From a virus, in IMG/VR virus record IMGVR_UViG_3300021356_000797, positions 39,841-103,840 of that record: 64,000 nucleotides of DNA. One strand, given 5' to 3'. Position numbers and translations under genes: made by a program. The notes beneath the pieces were generated by a model. The model made no database searches and was not told the origin of the DNA. It saw only the letters and a program-made list of their open reading frames with translations. This document shows, one piece after another, positions 53,690 to 61,544 of the stretch. Positions within the stretch are counted from its first letter, which is position 1, and the number at the start of each line of letters is the position of its first letter.

Positions 53690-54351
53690 TAGCCATTGTT
53701 TTCTTTATTAATAAACTCATTGATACCTGGAATACTACTTACCGGTTTTCTATGTGTAATAGCATAGAGATCTCTAGCAGTTAGTTTTAACAGGCTTGTA
53801 TCAATACCATCTTCCTCAATAGCAGATAAGTCTAAACCTGCTTGAGGTTTCTCAAATGCTGTTGCTTGGTCAATAGGTTCATGCTTAGGTTTAACTCCTG
53901 AGATAGGGCTCATATCAAACAAAGGAAGTTCTTCTTGTTTGTTAAAGCTTTCCCAAAATTCTAAGCCTTCACCTACTACAGTAAATTCTTCAAAAGGTAC
54001 AGCGTACTTATAGAAAGTACCTGATTGTGAGTTAACTACAATCTTTTCATAACCTTCTGAAAGATCATCCCAATATGGGTTAAAGGTCCACTTGTATAGT
54101 TTATAGTTTTCTTTAGAGAGTCTATCATAGTTTCTCCAGTCAATGTTCTCTACATAAACATGTCCTATCTTTCCAATGGTGGTTAACTCATTTTCAAAGA
54201 AGCTACATGCTAGATAAGTGTTACCTTCCGTGCCTTCATGCCTAATAGATTTAGGAATGTAATAGGGGTTATCTTCTCCAATACTATCAAAGTATGGATG
54301 GAATAACTTCCTAAGCTCTTTTCTTTTCTCTGCTCTTTCTTCTTTCGTCAT
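53689..54351 (-). CDS. Hypothetical protein between helicase and Sak4 genes
   Basis: 220 residues. It has a charged N-terminal helix (EERAEKRKELRKLFHPYFD), a Trp/Tyr-rich central region (VENIDWRNYDRLSKENYKLY) and a Pro/Glu-rich, probably disordered C-terminal third. No motif is recognised. It is in the replication operon with close spacing on both sides. It may be a replication accessory protein; nothing in the sequence shows this directly. Confidence 0.6.
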   Translation of the reverse strand: MTKEERAEKRKELRKLFHPYFDSIGEDNPYYIPKSIRHEGTEGNTYLACSFFENELTTIGKIGHVYVENIDWRNYDRLSKENYKLYKWTFNPYWDDLSEGYEKIVVNSQSGTFYKYAVPFEEFTVVGEGLEFWESFNKQEELPLFDMSPISGVKPKHEPIDQATAFEKPQAGLDLSAIEEDGIDTSLLKLTARDLYAITHRKPVSSIPGINEFINKENNG

Positions 54352-54357
54352 AGCTTA

Positions 54358-55323
54358 TCAATTATCATTACTTAATGGGGGATTTTGAATTATGGGTTTA
54401 TCAATTTCTATAAACTCAAAGTTTTCATAGTTAGCTTCCATATGTATAATACCTTGCTGACCTTCTCTACTTTTTACCAGATGTGCACCAATATAGTTAG
54501 CATGTGGTACGGGTATTTTATGTACGCCATACTCTGTTATACCATATTCTGCAGGTCTGTTTAGAAGTAATACACTATCAGCATGTTGTAGCAAAGCATC
54601 TGCACCAAAGAGATCTGATGTCTTTGGAAAGTTATCTGCTCTACCATTTACCATACGGTGACTCTCTAAAATATTTCTGTTTAACTGTGATAGGGTAAAG
54701 AATATTACCTCATTATTTTTTCTAATGTCTGTAACCATTGCACCATATTCTTCCAGCATAGACTTTTGATCTTGTCCTTTAGCTCTTTTAATAATGATAC
54801 TGTGGTCAACAGCAATAATGAATTTTGTTTTACCAGATTTGTTAAACTGTTTGATATAATAATTAATGACTTTATACATTTGAGTTACCGTAGGTTGTTG
54901 ATCTATGATATCCCATGGTGTATTCTTTGCAGAATCAGTAATGATACTAATCTTCTTTAGAGTTGCCTTATCAATACTACTACCCTCTGCACTAAGCAGA
55001 TGGTCCTTTGTACATTTAAGAATTGATTTAAAGTTCCTAATACCTGTTGCTCTGAGTGGCATCTCTAAGTTAAAGTCAAGTACCCTAATATCTTGACCGG
55101 GGTTTAATTCCCAAGCAGACTTAAGTATCTGATCTTTTATTAGAGTTTTACCTACACCAGATCTGGCTCCAATAACAAAGTTATGTTGCCAAGGTATACC
55201 ATCTACACCTGCCTTGTTCAATTTAGAGAAAGGTGTTTTAAGTGAAGGAGCTCTTCCGTCTTTTCTTCTTACAATGTAGTCTTCAGCTTCTTGTAACGCT
55301 TCATATAAACTTTTAAATTGCAT
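54358..55323 (-). CDS. DnaB-type replicative helicase (RecA core)
   Basis: 321 residues. Walker A is GARSGVGKT (52-60). Walker B and the following residues are FIIAVDHS, and FTLSQLNR is the motif 3 Gln with its loop. LEMPLRATGIRNFKS matches the DnaB segment after motif 1a. The primase-binding N-terminal domain of cellular DnaB is absent, so only the motor remains, as in several phage helicases. It would unwind the fork ahead of the family B polymerase. The gene lies immediately after a possible loader gene. Confidence 0.88.
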   Translation of the reverse strand: MQFKSLYEALQEAEDYIVRRKDGRAPSLKTPFSKLNKAGVDGIPWQHNFVIGARSGVGKTLIKDQILKSAWELNPGQDIRVLDFNLEMPLRATGIRNFKSILKCTKDHLLSAEGSSIDKATLKKISIITDSAKNTPWDIIDQQPTVTQMYKVINYYIKQFNKSGKTKFIIAVDHSIIIKRAKGQDQKSMLEEYGAMVTDIRKNNEVIFFTLSQLNRNILESHRMVNGRADNFPKTSDLFGADALLQHADSVLLLNRPAEYGITEYGVHKIPVPHANYIGAHLVKSREGQQGIIHMEANYENFEFIEIDKPIIQNPPLSNDN

Positions 55324-55324
55324 A

Positions 55325-55912
55325 TTAGAGTTCTTTAAATCTGTGATCTACTACATTGTTAGTTTGAATAACAGGGTTATCCAAAACATCTTGACAGTAA
55401 TCTGCAAGCTTACTTTCAGTACCTTTTAATATTAGATATCTCAGTTCTCTGAGGTATTTACCATTATCTGTACTGTTGATTTGCTCATCTAGATACCGGG
55501 TTACAGCTTCTATTACAGTTGTGTGACTATAACTATAAACCATAAAGAATCTTATAAGTCTATCCTTTACATCCTTTTTGTTAGATCTAATAGATCTTCC
55601 TTGTGGTGTTTTCTTAGGATATACTTGTTGTAACTTGTCTACTAGTGTGCTTAACGTGTTCTCATCATACTCTTTTTCTTTTATATCATTATTAAATAGT
55701 GAAGATGTAAACTTCAACATGTTCTTTGTCTTGTTAGTAGGGATCCACTTGCCATCTTTACGGCTGAGAAAGCCCTGGTTATAAAGATGATCACAGTCTA
55801 CATTATACCCTTCACCAATACTAACGTTTTGCGTTAGTACATATAGTGCAGCATATTCTGTGGGTGTAATTCCTTTTTGGTTGAGGTAACTAAGGAATTT
55901 AATTTGACTCAT
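55325..55912 (-). CDS. Hypothetical replication protein, possible helicase loader
   Basis: 195 residues. The N-terminus (GITPTEYAALYVLTQNVSIG) resembles a winged-helix opening, and the basic middle (PQGRSIRSNKKDVKDRLIRF) is followed by helices. It starts 4 bases inside the end of the DnaA-like gene and ends one base before the helicase start. Position between an initiator-like protein and the helicase suggests a loader or origin-binding partner. This is inference; no AAA+ motif is present. Confidence 0.55.
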   Translation of the reverse strand: MSQIKFLSYLNQKGITPTEYAALYVLTQNVSIGEGYNVDCDHLYNQGFLSRKDGKWIPTNKTKNMLKFTSSLFNNDIKEKEYDENTLSTLVDKLQQVYPKKTPQGRSIRSNKKDVKDRLIRFFMVYSYSHTTVIEAVTRYLDEQINSTDNGKYLRELRYLILKGTESKLADYCQDVLDNPVIQTNNVVDHRFKEL

Positions 55913-56466
55913 ATCATACCGGTTTTGATTAGTAGTTGTTTATTTACATTCTGATATCTTTCATTAACAATATTGAACTGCTCTACATGGAACTTAACTC
56001 TCTTTCTTAGAGCTGCATTGTCATCTCTAAGTTGGTTAACTTCATGCTCTAGTTTAGCAATGTGTTTACGATACACTCTTACTACAGCATGATAGTTCAT
56101 TTCATCTGGATCAATATCAATATCATTGAAATTACGCAGGTCATAGTCATCTAACGCATCCTTTACAAGTTTTTCTATATTGTTATACACAACCTTATAA
56201 AGTCTGTCATACTGTATATCTTGCTTATGTCTTTTCATAGCGTTCAATACAGTGGCGTGGTCCTTACCAAATATCTTACCCACTGCAGCTAAAGAAAGAT
56301 TTCCATAGGTTCTCATAGCAGTCATTGCTGCCTGTCTGTATCTGACATTAGATCTTTCCCTAGTATCTGTAAGATTATTATCCATATAGATGTTTAACCA
56401 TAAGTCTTTCAATACCTTAATTTCAGTGGGAATCTGCAGGTTTAACTTGTGATTTCTTTTTTGCAT
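55909..56466 (-). CDS. DnaA domain IV-like DNA-binding protein with C-terminal coiled coil
   Basis: 185 residues from the ATG at 56466; the longer frame to 56619 would run through the promoter region and was rejected. Residues 41-80 read VRYRQAAMTAMRTYGNLSLA then AVGKIFGKDHATVLNAM, the helix-turn-helix of DnaA domain IV (AR-x-x-AM, S-x-x-x-[IV]G-x-x-FG-x-DH-x-TV). The AAA+ part of DnaA is absent. Residues about 135-185 form a coiled coil. It heads the replication operon and is a good candidate for an origin-binding initiator or for a competitor at host DnaA boxes. Confidence 0.78.
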   Translation of the reverse strand: MQKRNHKLNLQIPTEIKVLKDLWLNIYMDNNLTDTRERSNVRYRQAAMTAMRTYGNLSLAAVGKIFGKDHATVLNAMKRHKQDIQYDRLYKVVYNNIEKLVKDALDDYDLRNFNDIDIDPDEMNYHAVVRVYRKHIAKLEHEVNQLRDDNAALRKRVKFHVEQFNIVNERYQNVNKQLLIKTGMI

Positions 56467-56505
56467 TTTAAATCTGGTTTTAATTGGAATAAACTTTGAT
56501 AGGTT

Positions 56506-56522
56506 GTATATTATATATGAGA
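56506..56522 (+). promoter_or_regulatory. Candidate phage promoter element, copy 5
   Basis: GTATATTATATATGAGA in the divergent region matches the late-block elements best of all, but lies 81 bases before the plus-strand ATG at 56587, giving a longer leader. It also overlaps the 5' region of the minus-strand DnaA-like gene. Confidence 0.45.
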
Positions 56523-56567
56523 GAGTTACTCTCCACCTATGTTGTTTTGTGTACAGGATAGCCTGTA
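56519..56567. promoter_or_regulatory. Two inverted repeats in the divergent region
   Basis: GAGAG-TTA-CTCTC (56521-56533) and TACAGG-ATAG-CCTGTA (56552-56567) are perfect short palindromic hairpins between the DnaA-like gene and the plus-strand gene. They may be operators, RNA leaders or part of an origin. Confidence 0.4.
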
Positions 56568-56586
56568 AATATAATATTTTAAGAGA

Positions 56587-56913
56587 ATGAGTGCAAATGA
56601 TTCTCCTGTTATTGACCAAGTAAAGGCCTGGCTTTTACCTGGTGTAGTAGGTCTAGGGTTTATGATGTTTCAGTCAAATCTTACAGAGATGAAAGCTGAC
56701 ATCAAGCAACTCTTGGCTCAATCAGAAAGAGATCAAGTTAAAATTGAGTATCTTGAGCAGGAAGTACAACTACTCCGTGAGAAATTAGAAGATATAACTC
56801 ATAATTCTCCAGCAAAAGACCAACACGATGAGATTCCTCCAACATACGCCATACTCCCTAGCAAAGAAGATCTTAACATTTTTGCTTCTGTTGATCATCC
56901 TACCGGCGTGTAA
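56587..56913 (+). CDS. Membrane-anchored coiled-coil protein beside u-spanin
   Basis: 108 residues. One hydrophobic segment lies near the N-terminus (WLLPGVVGLGFMMFQS, about 15-30), followed by a coiled coil (about 33-75; YLEQEVQLLREKLEDI) and a flexible end. The layout resembles an inner-membrane spanin or an XhlA-like protein. Its last 86 bases overlap the next gene in another frame, as Rz and Rz1 genes do. It may cooperate with the lipoprotein in lysis, or regulate it. It is plus-strand, against the surrounding minus-strand genes. Confidence 0.6.
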   Translation: MSANDSPVIDQVKAWLLPGVVGLGFMMFQSNLTEMKADIKQLLAQSERDQVKIEYLEQEVQLLREKLEDITHNSPAKDQHDEIPPTYAILPSKEDLNIFASVDHPTGV

Positions 56914-57412
56914 TCCAGTAAAACAAGTTCTTAAAGACAAAAAGAAGTTAGACATTGTAGCTATTGAAGTTATACGTCAAGGCTATTGTGTTAATGATAC
57001 TGTAGTAGAAACAAGAGTAGATACTCTTTATCAGTCTGATTCTTCTGCTGTTAACTCCATTACTTTATATAAAGAAATTGATACAATCTTTACAGATGGT
57101 ACTACTTTACGTATAGATTCTGCAGGAATCTTATCAATAGGTTGTCCGGTTAAGGTTCAGTATAAAACTGTCACAAAAACAGAAACAATTCGTGACAAAT
57201 CTTTAGAGAATATTCTTAAGAAGGATATTGCTAAGCTTGATAGCATTAAGCAAGACTTAGAGTTTACTGTAAGAGAGCGTAATCTTTTAATAGAAGAGAC
57301 TCAGCAAAAACTTAAGCAGTCTGAACGTAAGTTTAAACTATTCTTGTTTGCTTTGTTTGCGGTGGTTGCAGCAGGAGCCTATCTTAAAGTAAGAAAGATC
57401 CTACCGTTTTAA
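56828..57412 (+). CDS. Candidate unimolecular spanin (u-spanin)
   Basis: 194 residues. The N-terminus has a basic region and the core LTFLLLLIILPAC, a lipobox with Cys28. The periplasmic part is beta-rich then helical (NILKKDIAKLDSIKQDLEF; LLIEETQQKLKQSERKFK). The C-terminus is a membrane segment LFLFALFAVVAAGAYLKV with a basic end. A lipid anchor at one end and a membrane helix at the other is the topology of T1 gp11-type u-spanins, which fuse inner and outer membranes in the last step of lysis. Terminator-like stem follows. Confidence 0.65.
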   Translation: MRFLQHTPYSLAKKILTFLLLLIILPACNPVKQVLKDKKKLDIVAIEVIRQGYCVNDTVVETRVDTLYQSDSSAVNSITLYKEIDTIFTDGTTLRIDSAGILSIGCPVKVQYKTVTKTETIRDKSLENILKKDIAKLDSIKQDLEFTVRERNLLIEETQQKLKQSERKFKLFLFALFAVVAAGAYLKVRKILPF

Positions 57413-57419
57413 AAGATAA

Positions 57420-57437
57420 GAGAGGGTTTCCCCTCTC
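57420..57437. terminator. Bidirectional terminator-like stem between convergent genes
   Basis: GAGAGGG-TTTC-CCCTCTC is a 7-bp stem in the 25-base gap between the u-spanin stop and the uracil-DNA glycosylase stop. T tracts on both sides are weak. Confidence 0.6.
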
Positions 57438-58154
57438 CTACCAATTAATACTTGGCAACTCCTGTGAAGCCAAGATTTCATTCACTCTGTTAAAGCAATC
57501 ATTACAATCCCACTCATGCTTAGCTGCATAAGCAGCACTTGCAGGGTGACTTGCCTTTACTACATTGCCGTTATCTATTAGATCTTCCCACTGTTCAGCC
57601 TTTTTACCTAGTAATAAGTAGGTTAGATCAGGCTTATTTAAAGATAATTCATTAAATAAGTGGGCCATAAAGTACTTCCAGTAGTCCTGGTGTGTACCAG
57701 GTTTACCTATTCTGGTAGTAAGAGCGGTGTTAAGTAATAGTACACCTTGATCTGCTAAGTATTGTAGATCTTGTACACTGGGTTGTGCATTTTCTACAGT
57801 GTTTTGTATAGCAGAGTGTATATACTGCAATGATTTTTCTGTTCTACCCATTCTACTGCAAGAGAATGCTAGTCCATCTGCAACATGCATTTGTGGGTAA
57901 GGATCTTGACCTACTATAACAACTCTTACATTATCATAGTGGCATTCTTCAAAGGCTTTAAACACATACTTAAATGTAGGTGTAAACCTGTGACCGTTAC
58001 GGACCTCTTCTTGAAGTTTATCAAGCAGATCTGTAAAGTCATTAGATTTAATAAACATTCTAAGTACTGTGTTCCAACCAGTTGGTTCTAACTTTTTGTA
58101 AATTTTATCAGCAAACTCCCGTGAGTTTACTATATTAGCTGTAACATTACTCAT
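57438..58154 (-). CDS. ung: Uracil-DNA glycosylase, family 1
   Basis: 238 residues. GQDPYP (82-87) contains the water-activating Asp84. GLAFSCS (94-100), LLLNTALT (139-146) and SHPASAAY (202-209) are the other family motifs; the usual HPSPLS is HPASA here. The enzyme removes uracil from DNA. It may keep the phage genome clean or be used with a polymerase that meets deaminated cytosine. The start is only 5 bases from the opposing ATG at 58160. Confidence 0.93.
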   Translation of the reverse strand: MSNVTANIVNSREFADKIYKKLEPTGWNTVLRMFIKSNDFTDLLDKLQEEVRNGHRFTPTFKYVFKAFEECHYDNVRVVIVGQDPYPQMHVADGLAFSCSRMGRTEKSLQYIHSAIQNTVENAQPSVQDLQYLADQGVLLLNTALTTRIGKPGTHQDYWKYFMAHLFNELSLNKPDLTYLLLGKKAEQWEDLIDNGNVVKASHPASAAYAAKHEWDCNDCFNRVNEILASQELPSINW

Positions 58155-58159
58155 ACGCT

Positions 58160-58435
58160 ATGATTGTTAGTACTATTAAAGAAGAAGATATCATTGATAT
58201 CAAAGTTAACGGTAGCTTTTATGCCCGCATTCAAGCTCTTATGTTTTATCTACTTGAAGATAAAGAACCTCAGTACATTACTGAAGTCTTTGAGAAGATT
58301 AAAAACAATAACATTGATGACGTTTATGTAGCTCATCTACAGACTATTGTAGTCTTAATGCGTGAGATTGAAGAGCAGGCTAAGAAACAAGATAAGATTA
58401 CTGAGAAGGATATTGAGGAATCTAACGAAGATTAA
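58160..58435 (+). CDS. Small acidic hypothetical protein (91 aa), plus strand
   Basis: It is helical and acidic (IKEEDIIDIKVNGSFYARI; EQAKKQDKITEKDIEESNED). The start is back to back with the uracil-DNA glycosylase start, and the 3' end overlaps the end of the next minus-strand gene by 14 bases. I do not recognise a family. Its isolation on the plus strand suggests separate regulation from its neighbours; its promoter would have to lie inside the glycosylase gene. Confidence 0.55.
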   Translation: MIVSTIKEEDIIDIKVNGSFYARIQALMFYLLEDKEPQYITEVFEKIKNNNIDDVYVAHLQTIVVLMREIEEQAKKQDKITEKDIEESNED

Positions 58436-58796
58436 TTCCTGTAAAGTCTCCTATCTCTATACATGCTTGTATAGCTAGATTCAACTCATCCTTACTGCAG
58501 TCTGCAAAAGATTTAAGAGAGCCAGGTCCTGAATAGAGCCCGGCTTTCTTTTTTACTTCTGATTTCATTTCTTCAAAGGTGTTACCTGTGAAGTTACATA
58601 TGTCTCTAATAGACTTATGAACCTTAGCAAGTTGGGTATTAGTACCCTTACCAGTTGCATCTGTGCTCATAAATATATCAGCTTGGCTACCTTCAGGAAG
58701 GTTTGCTATGAAATCATTATAGCTCTTTTGTTCTATCTCACTTCTAAATAATAGCTTACCATTCTTTTTAATTAGAGTTACTTGAATATTATTCAT
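58422..58796 (-). CDS. Hypothetical protein, possibly recombination-related
   Basis: 124 residues from the ATG at 58796; a TTG at 58811 is in frame but weaker. A beta-rich N-terminus (NIQVTLIKKNGKLLFRSEI) is followed by a helical part (LAKVHKSIRDICNFTGNTFE) and a conserved-looking Ser/Asp/Glu-rich end. The layout recalls small phage proteins with a T-x-x-Q...IR-x-I segment found near recombination genes, but I cannot name it safely. The start overlaps the SF2 helicase stop by 8 bases, so the two are co-translated. Confidence 0.5.
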   Translation of the reverse strand: MNNIQVTLIKKNGKLLFRSEIEQKSYNDFIANLPEGSQADIFMSTDATGKGTNTQLAKVHKSIRDICNFTGNTFEEMKSEVKKKAGLYSGPGSLKSFADCSKDELNLAIQACIEIGDFTGINLR

Positions 58797-59913
58797 AGTC
58801 CCGGTATTCAAATTTTAGATGATCATAATATTTAATCTTAGCTGAGTCAAAAGACTTGAGTGCACTACGCACCCACTGCTCATCTACAGTATTCTCATAC
58901 ATTAAGATATGGCAGGTGGCTTTATCATCAGGATTAAGACGTAATAATCTACCAATACGCTGAGCACTTTTAGTTTCATTACCGTATGCATGCATAATAA
59001 TACCGGACTTTAGATGAGGTACACTAACGCCTTCATTAAGTTGTAGTACACAACTCAACTTATCTATTGTTCCGTTCTTAAACATCTGCAAATTGTCTTC
59101 ACTATCTGGGTTACCAGAATGGTAACTATGCTGACATAATCTATCAGCTTGTGCTTGTGTGTTGGCAAAGATGATACACTTATTATTGATCTGTTGAGAT
59201 AATACTTTAGCATATCTTTCTTTAGTAGGAAAGTCCATCATGGCTTTCATTCTCTGTACAGAGGTTATGGCTTTTGCTTTACCAGGCTGAGCATCAGTAA
59301 CTCTACGAGTCCAGAACTCATACTGTTGTAACTCACTGGTTTTAAACTTTCTACCATCTTTAGTCTCCTTCCAATAGTTTCTTTCCTTACTAAGAGACAT
59401 GGTGTGAATGATAATCTGGTAATCATTTAGAATATTATTCTCAGTAGCATCATCAACTCCAAACCTGTACATTACTGGACAGTACTTATTTACAAGTTCA
59501 TACTTTTCACTACCTCTTCTTACTGGTGGTGTACCGGTTAGACCAAGTATTCCACCCTGATGAGACATTAAAAAGAAATCATGATTGTATTTAAGGCTAT
59601 GGCATTCATCTAAATAGATGTACGTATAAGCCTCTTCATCATGCTTTGTAAGGGATAAGTAGGTTGTAAAGGTGATCTGCTCTAAGAGGTGCTCTAAATT
59701 GAATTTAACAGCATCATCTTTCCATGACTGGTGTATAGATAGCTTTGGTGCCACTACTAAGAACTTATCTTCTGTAGAGGTGGCGGCGGCAGCCATATGT
59801 TTTAATCCTATAAGAGTCTTACCAACTCCCATAGATATTGCAAGAGTACAACGGGAATTATTAAGAGCTATTTCTAGGGCTTCTTTTTGTATTTGATCCC
59901 GTGTCTTTTTCAT
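58789..59913 (-). CDS. SF2 DNA/RNA helicase (UvsW/SSL2-like)
   Basis: 374 residues. Motif I SMGVGKT (27-33), motif Ia VVAPKLSIHQSW, motif II DECH (102-105), motif III LTGTPP (125-130), and C-terminal motifs IIFANTQAQAD, VLQLNEGVSVPHL and SAQRIGRLLRL are all present. This is a complete two-domain motor of the compact phage type. Such helicases remodel branched DNA and help recombination-dependent replication. A small gene overlaps its start by 53 bases. Confidence 0.9.
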   Translation of the reverse strand: MKKTRDQIQKEALEIALNNSRCTLAISMGVGKTLIGLKHMAAAATSTEDKFLVVAPKLSIHQSWKDDAVKFNLEHLLEQITFTTYLSLTKHDEEAYTYIYLDECHSLKYNHDFFLMSHQGGILGLTGTPPVRRGSEKYELVNKYCPVMYRFGVDDATENNILNDYQIIIHTMSLSKERNYWKETKDGRKFKTSELQQYEFWTRRVTDAQPGKAKAITSVQRMKAMMDFPTKERYAKVLSQQINNKCIIFANTQAQADRLCQHSYHSGNPDSEDNLQMFKNGTIDKLSCVLQLNEGVSVPHLKSGIIMHAYGNETKSAQRIGRLLRLNPDDKATCHILMYENTVDEQWVRSALKSFDSAKIKYYDHLKFEYRDYE

Positions 59914-60094
59914 TTAGCTTTTTCTTTAAAGTAAGATTACCGTGTGCATTTAAAGTCACACTTGGGTTAGTATTTAAAAATTTATTCAGGGTAATAGGTT
60001 TCAAATTGATCCAGGTGATTACTGATTTAGTTTCACCATCAATTGTTAGCTTATCATTTAAAGCATACTTAATTCTATCATCCGTTCTAAACAT
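59861..60094 (-). CDS. Small basic hypothetical protein (77 aa)
   Basis: It has a beta-rich N-terminus (DDRIKYALNDKLTIDGETKS) and a basic Ser/Asn-rich end (KKKLNEKDTGSNTKRSPRNS) lying in the overlap with the helicase gene. It starts two bases after the HNH gene stop, so it fills the operon without a gap, which is the main support for it. No motif is recognised. Confidence 0.5.
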   Translation of the reverse strand: MFRTDDRIKYALNDKLTIDGETKSVITWINLKPITLNKFLNTNPSVTLNAHGNLTLKKKLNEKDTGSNTKRSPRNSS

Positions 60095-60096
60095 TA

Positions 60097-60498
60097 TTAT
60101 TTGCGTTTTAGGCCACGTTCAAGTAGTTCTTCACTAGATAACTTGTCGTGGATAAGGTTGTGGCAATTTCTACATACTGTTTTCCAGGTAGAAGTGATGA
60201 GATAATATTTCTCTCTATCATTTCCAAAGTATGTATGATGGATATCTGTGCCTATCTTAGTACACCCTGGTAGTGTGGCTTCACAAAACGGTTTCTGTAA
60301 TAGGAAGTCTTTACGCAACTTACTATATACTCTATCCTGTGAAGCTTTCTTAACTGATACTGGATTTAGTTTAGGAGCATCAGGGTCTTTAGCTTTCACT
60401 TTACCCCAGCATGATCTACAGAATAGGTCACGCCCCTCTCTTTTCCAGATGAATTGTTCTGTATCACAACCAGAACAAAGCTTCTTTCTTTTTTGCAT
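60097..60498 (-). CDS. HNH-type endonuclease-like protein
   Basis: 133 residues. An N-terminal zinc ribbon (CSGCDTEQFIWK ... CRSCW) precedes a basic linker and an HNH-like core: CEATLPGCTK, DIHHTYFGND, then VCRNCHNLIH. The IHH and the CRNCH-x-x-IH pair give the beta-beta-alpha metal site with structural cysteines. It could be a structure-specific nuclease in recombination (NinG-like) or a homing-type enzyme. Placement within a replication operon, without an intron, favours the former. Confidence 0.75.
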   Translation of the reverse strand: MQKRKKLCSGCDTEQFIWKREGRDLFCRSCWGKVKAKDPDAPKLNPVSVKKASQDRVYSKLRKDFLLQKPFCEATLPGCTKIGTDIHHTYFGNDREKYYLITSTWKTVCRNCHNLIHDKLSSEELLERGLKRK

Positions 60499-60824
60499 TA
60501 GAATAACGGTTCATCATCTTCCTGTTCTTCAATAGGTGAGTCTGGAAGATTCATTGGGTTTTCTACTATCTTCTTGATTTCATCCAACATATCTGGATAA
60601 GTGTCTGTAATAATATCAACTACTGGACTAAGTACCTCATTGATTTCTTTAAGCATTTCAACATGCTTATTATTTTTTAGGTCTTGTAGAGTTGGCTTAG
60701 TTTCAACACCTTCCTTGTTGAGTTCCTTAATAGACTCATATACTTCATCATGCACTTCCATGTATTTGATGTGTCTTAGATATAAGAATACAAGTTGTTC
60801 TGGAGATAAGTTATTAAGATTCAT
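60498..60824 (-). CDS. Small helical protein with SSB-like acidic tail
   Basis: 108 residues, almost all helical (SPEQLVFLYLRHIKYMEVHD; HVEMLKEINEVLSPVV), ending IEEQEDDEPLF. That acidic tip ending Pro-Leu-Phe resembles the C-terminal peptide of bacterial SSB (DDDIPF), which recruits repair and replication proteins. The body is not an OB fold. The start lies just after a terminator. Tail mimicry is inference from about ten residues. Confidence 0.6.
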   Translation of the reverse strand: MNLNNLSPEQLVFLYLRHIKYMEVHDEVYESIKELNKEGVETKPTLQDLKNNKHVEMLKEINEVLSPVVDIITDTYPDMLDEIKKIVENPMNLPDSPIEEQEDDEPLF

Positions 60825-60851
60825 ATGCTTAGATTAAGAGACTAAGATAAG

Positions 60852-60886
60852 AAAAATATGGGGAGGTGTTACCCTCCCCTATATTC
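60852..60886 (-). terminator. Rho-independent terminator after the acidic-tail protein gene
   Basis: On the minus strand GGGGAGG pairs with CCTCCCC around a 6-base loop, flanked by ATAT and followed by ATTTTTC. It is next to the stop of the 199-aa gene. Confidence 0.85.
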
Positions 60887-61486
60887 TTAAAGTTCAAAGT
60901 CAGTATCTAAGTCTAGATCTTCTTCAACTTCATTGATAACTTCTTCTACTTCAACTTCTTCAGTTAAAGTGTTATCTACTTTTGATTCTACTTCTTCTTC
61001 TACTTCATTAGTAGTTTCTGTTTCTGTTTCAAAAGCTTCAGATAAATCTGCAGGTCCTACCATAGGACGTACATTATTACCTGCTAGTGCAGCTACAATT
61101 TCTTCTTTATTGTCATGTGCAATAAGAGTATCTTCCATTGTACCAGAAGCATCATATACTACACGAGAGTAAATAGGTTGACCATTTACTGTACATACAA
61201 CACCACTGTCACCAGCTACTTTAGGTTGGCTATAAGAATCAAATGGTTCAAGAGATTCTTGGCGTACCAACTTACCAGGTAGCGTGTGACCTGCAGTCAT
61301 ACCAGAGTTTTGTAACTCATCTAGTTTACCTTTCAAAAGGAAATAACGGTTTTCAGATTGCAACCAACCATCTTGGTTAAATTTGCTTAGTGTTTGTCCC
61401 ACACGGATGTATCCGTATTCAGGGTTGTTAGGATTTACATTAATTGCAGATCCATTGTTGCTTTCAATTACAGTTACCTTGTTCAT
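60887..61486 (-). CDS. Protein with long acidic C-terminal tail (possible ssDNA-binding protein)
   Basis: 199 residues. The N-terminal 130 residues are beta-rich with Gly and Pro (GYIRVGQTLSKF; SENRYFLLKGKLDELQN; DSGVVCTVNGQPIYSRVVYD). The last 55 are extremely acidic (EVEEEVESK; DLDLDTDFEL). A beta-rich body with an acidic tail is the plan of phage ssDNA-binding proteins such as T7 gp2.5, but no OB-fold motif is certain. It is bounded by terminators on both sides, so it forms its own transcription unit, which suggests high or separately set expression. Confidence 0.55.
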   Translation of the reverse strand: MNKVTVIESNNGSAINVNPNNPEYGYIRVGQTLSKFNQDGWLQSENRYFLLKGKLDELQNSGMTAGHTLPGKLVRQESLEPFDSYSQPKVAGDSGVVCTVNGQPIYSRVVYDASGTMEDTLIAHDNKEEIVAALAGNNVRPMVGPADLSEAFETETETTNEVEEEVESKVDNTLTEEVEVEEVINEVEEDLDLDTDFEL

Positions 61487-61507
61487 AATAATTAAATTGA
61501 TTGTTGT

Positions 61508-61539
61508 TAAAAAAAGAAACCCCGGCTATTGCCAGGGTT
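61508..61539 (-). terminator. Rho-independent terminator
   Basis: On the minus strand AACCC, GG, a short loop, CC and GGGTT pair across single-base bulges and are followed by C and TTTTTTT. It is directly downstream of the 86-aa gene. Confidence 0.85.
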
Positions 61540-61544
61540 ATAAG

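Noticed and set aside
56467-56619. Longer N-terminus of the DnaA-like gene (start at 56619)
   Set aside because: The added residues would be encoded by the divergent regulatory region with palindromes and a promoter-like element; the ATG at 56466 has the same A-rich leader as another gene.
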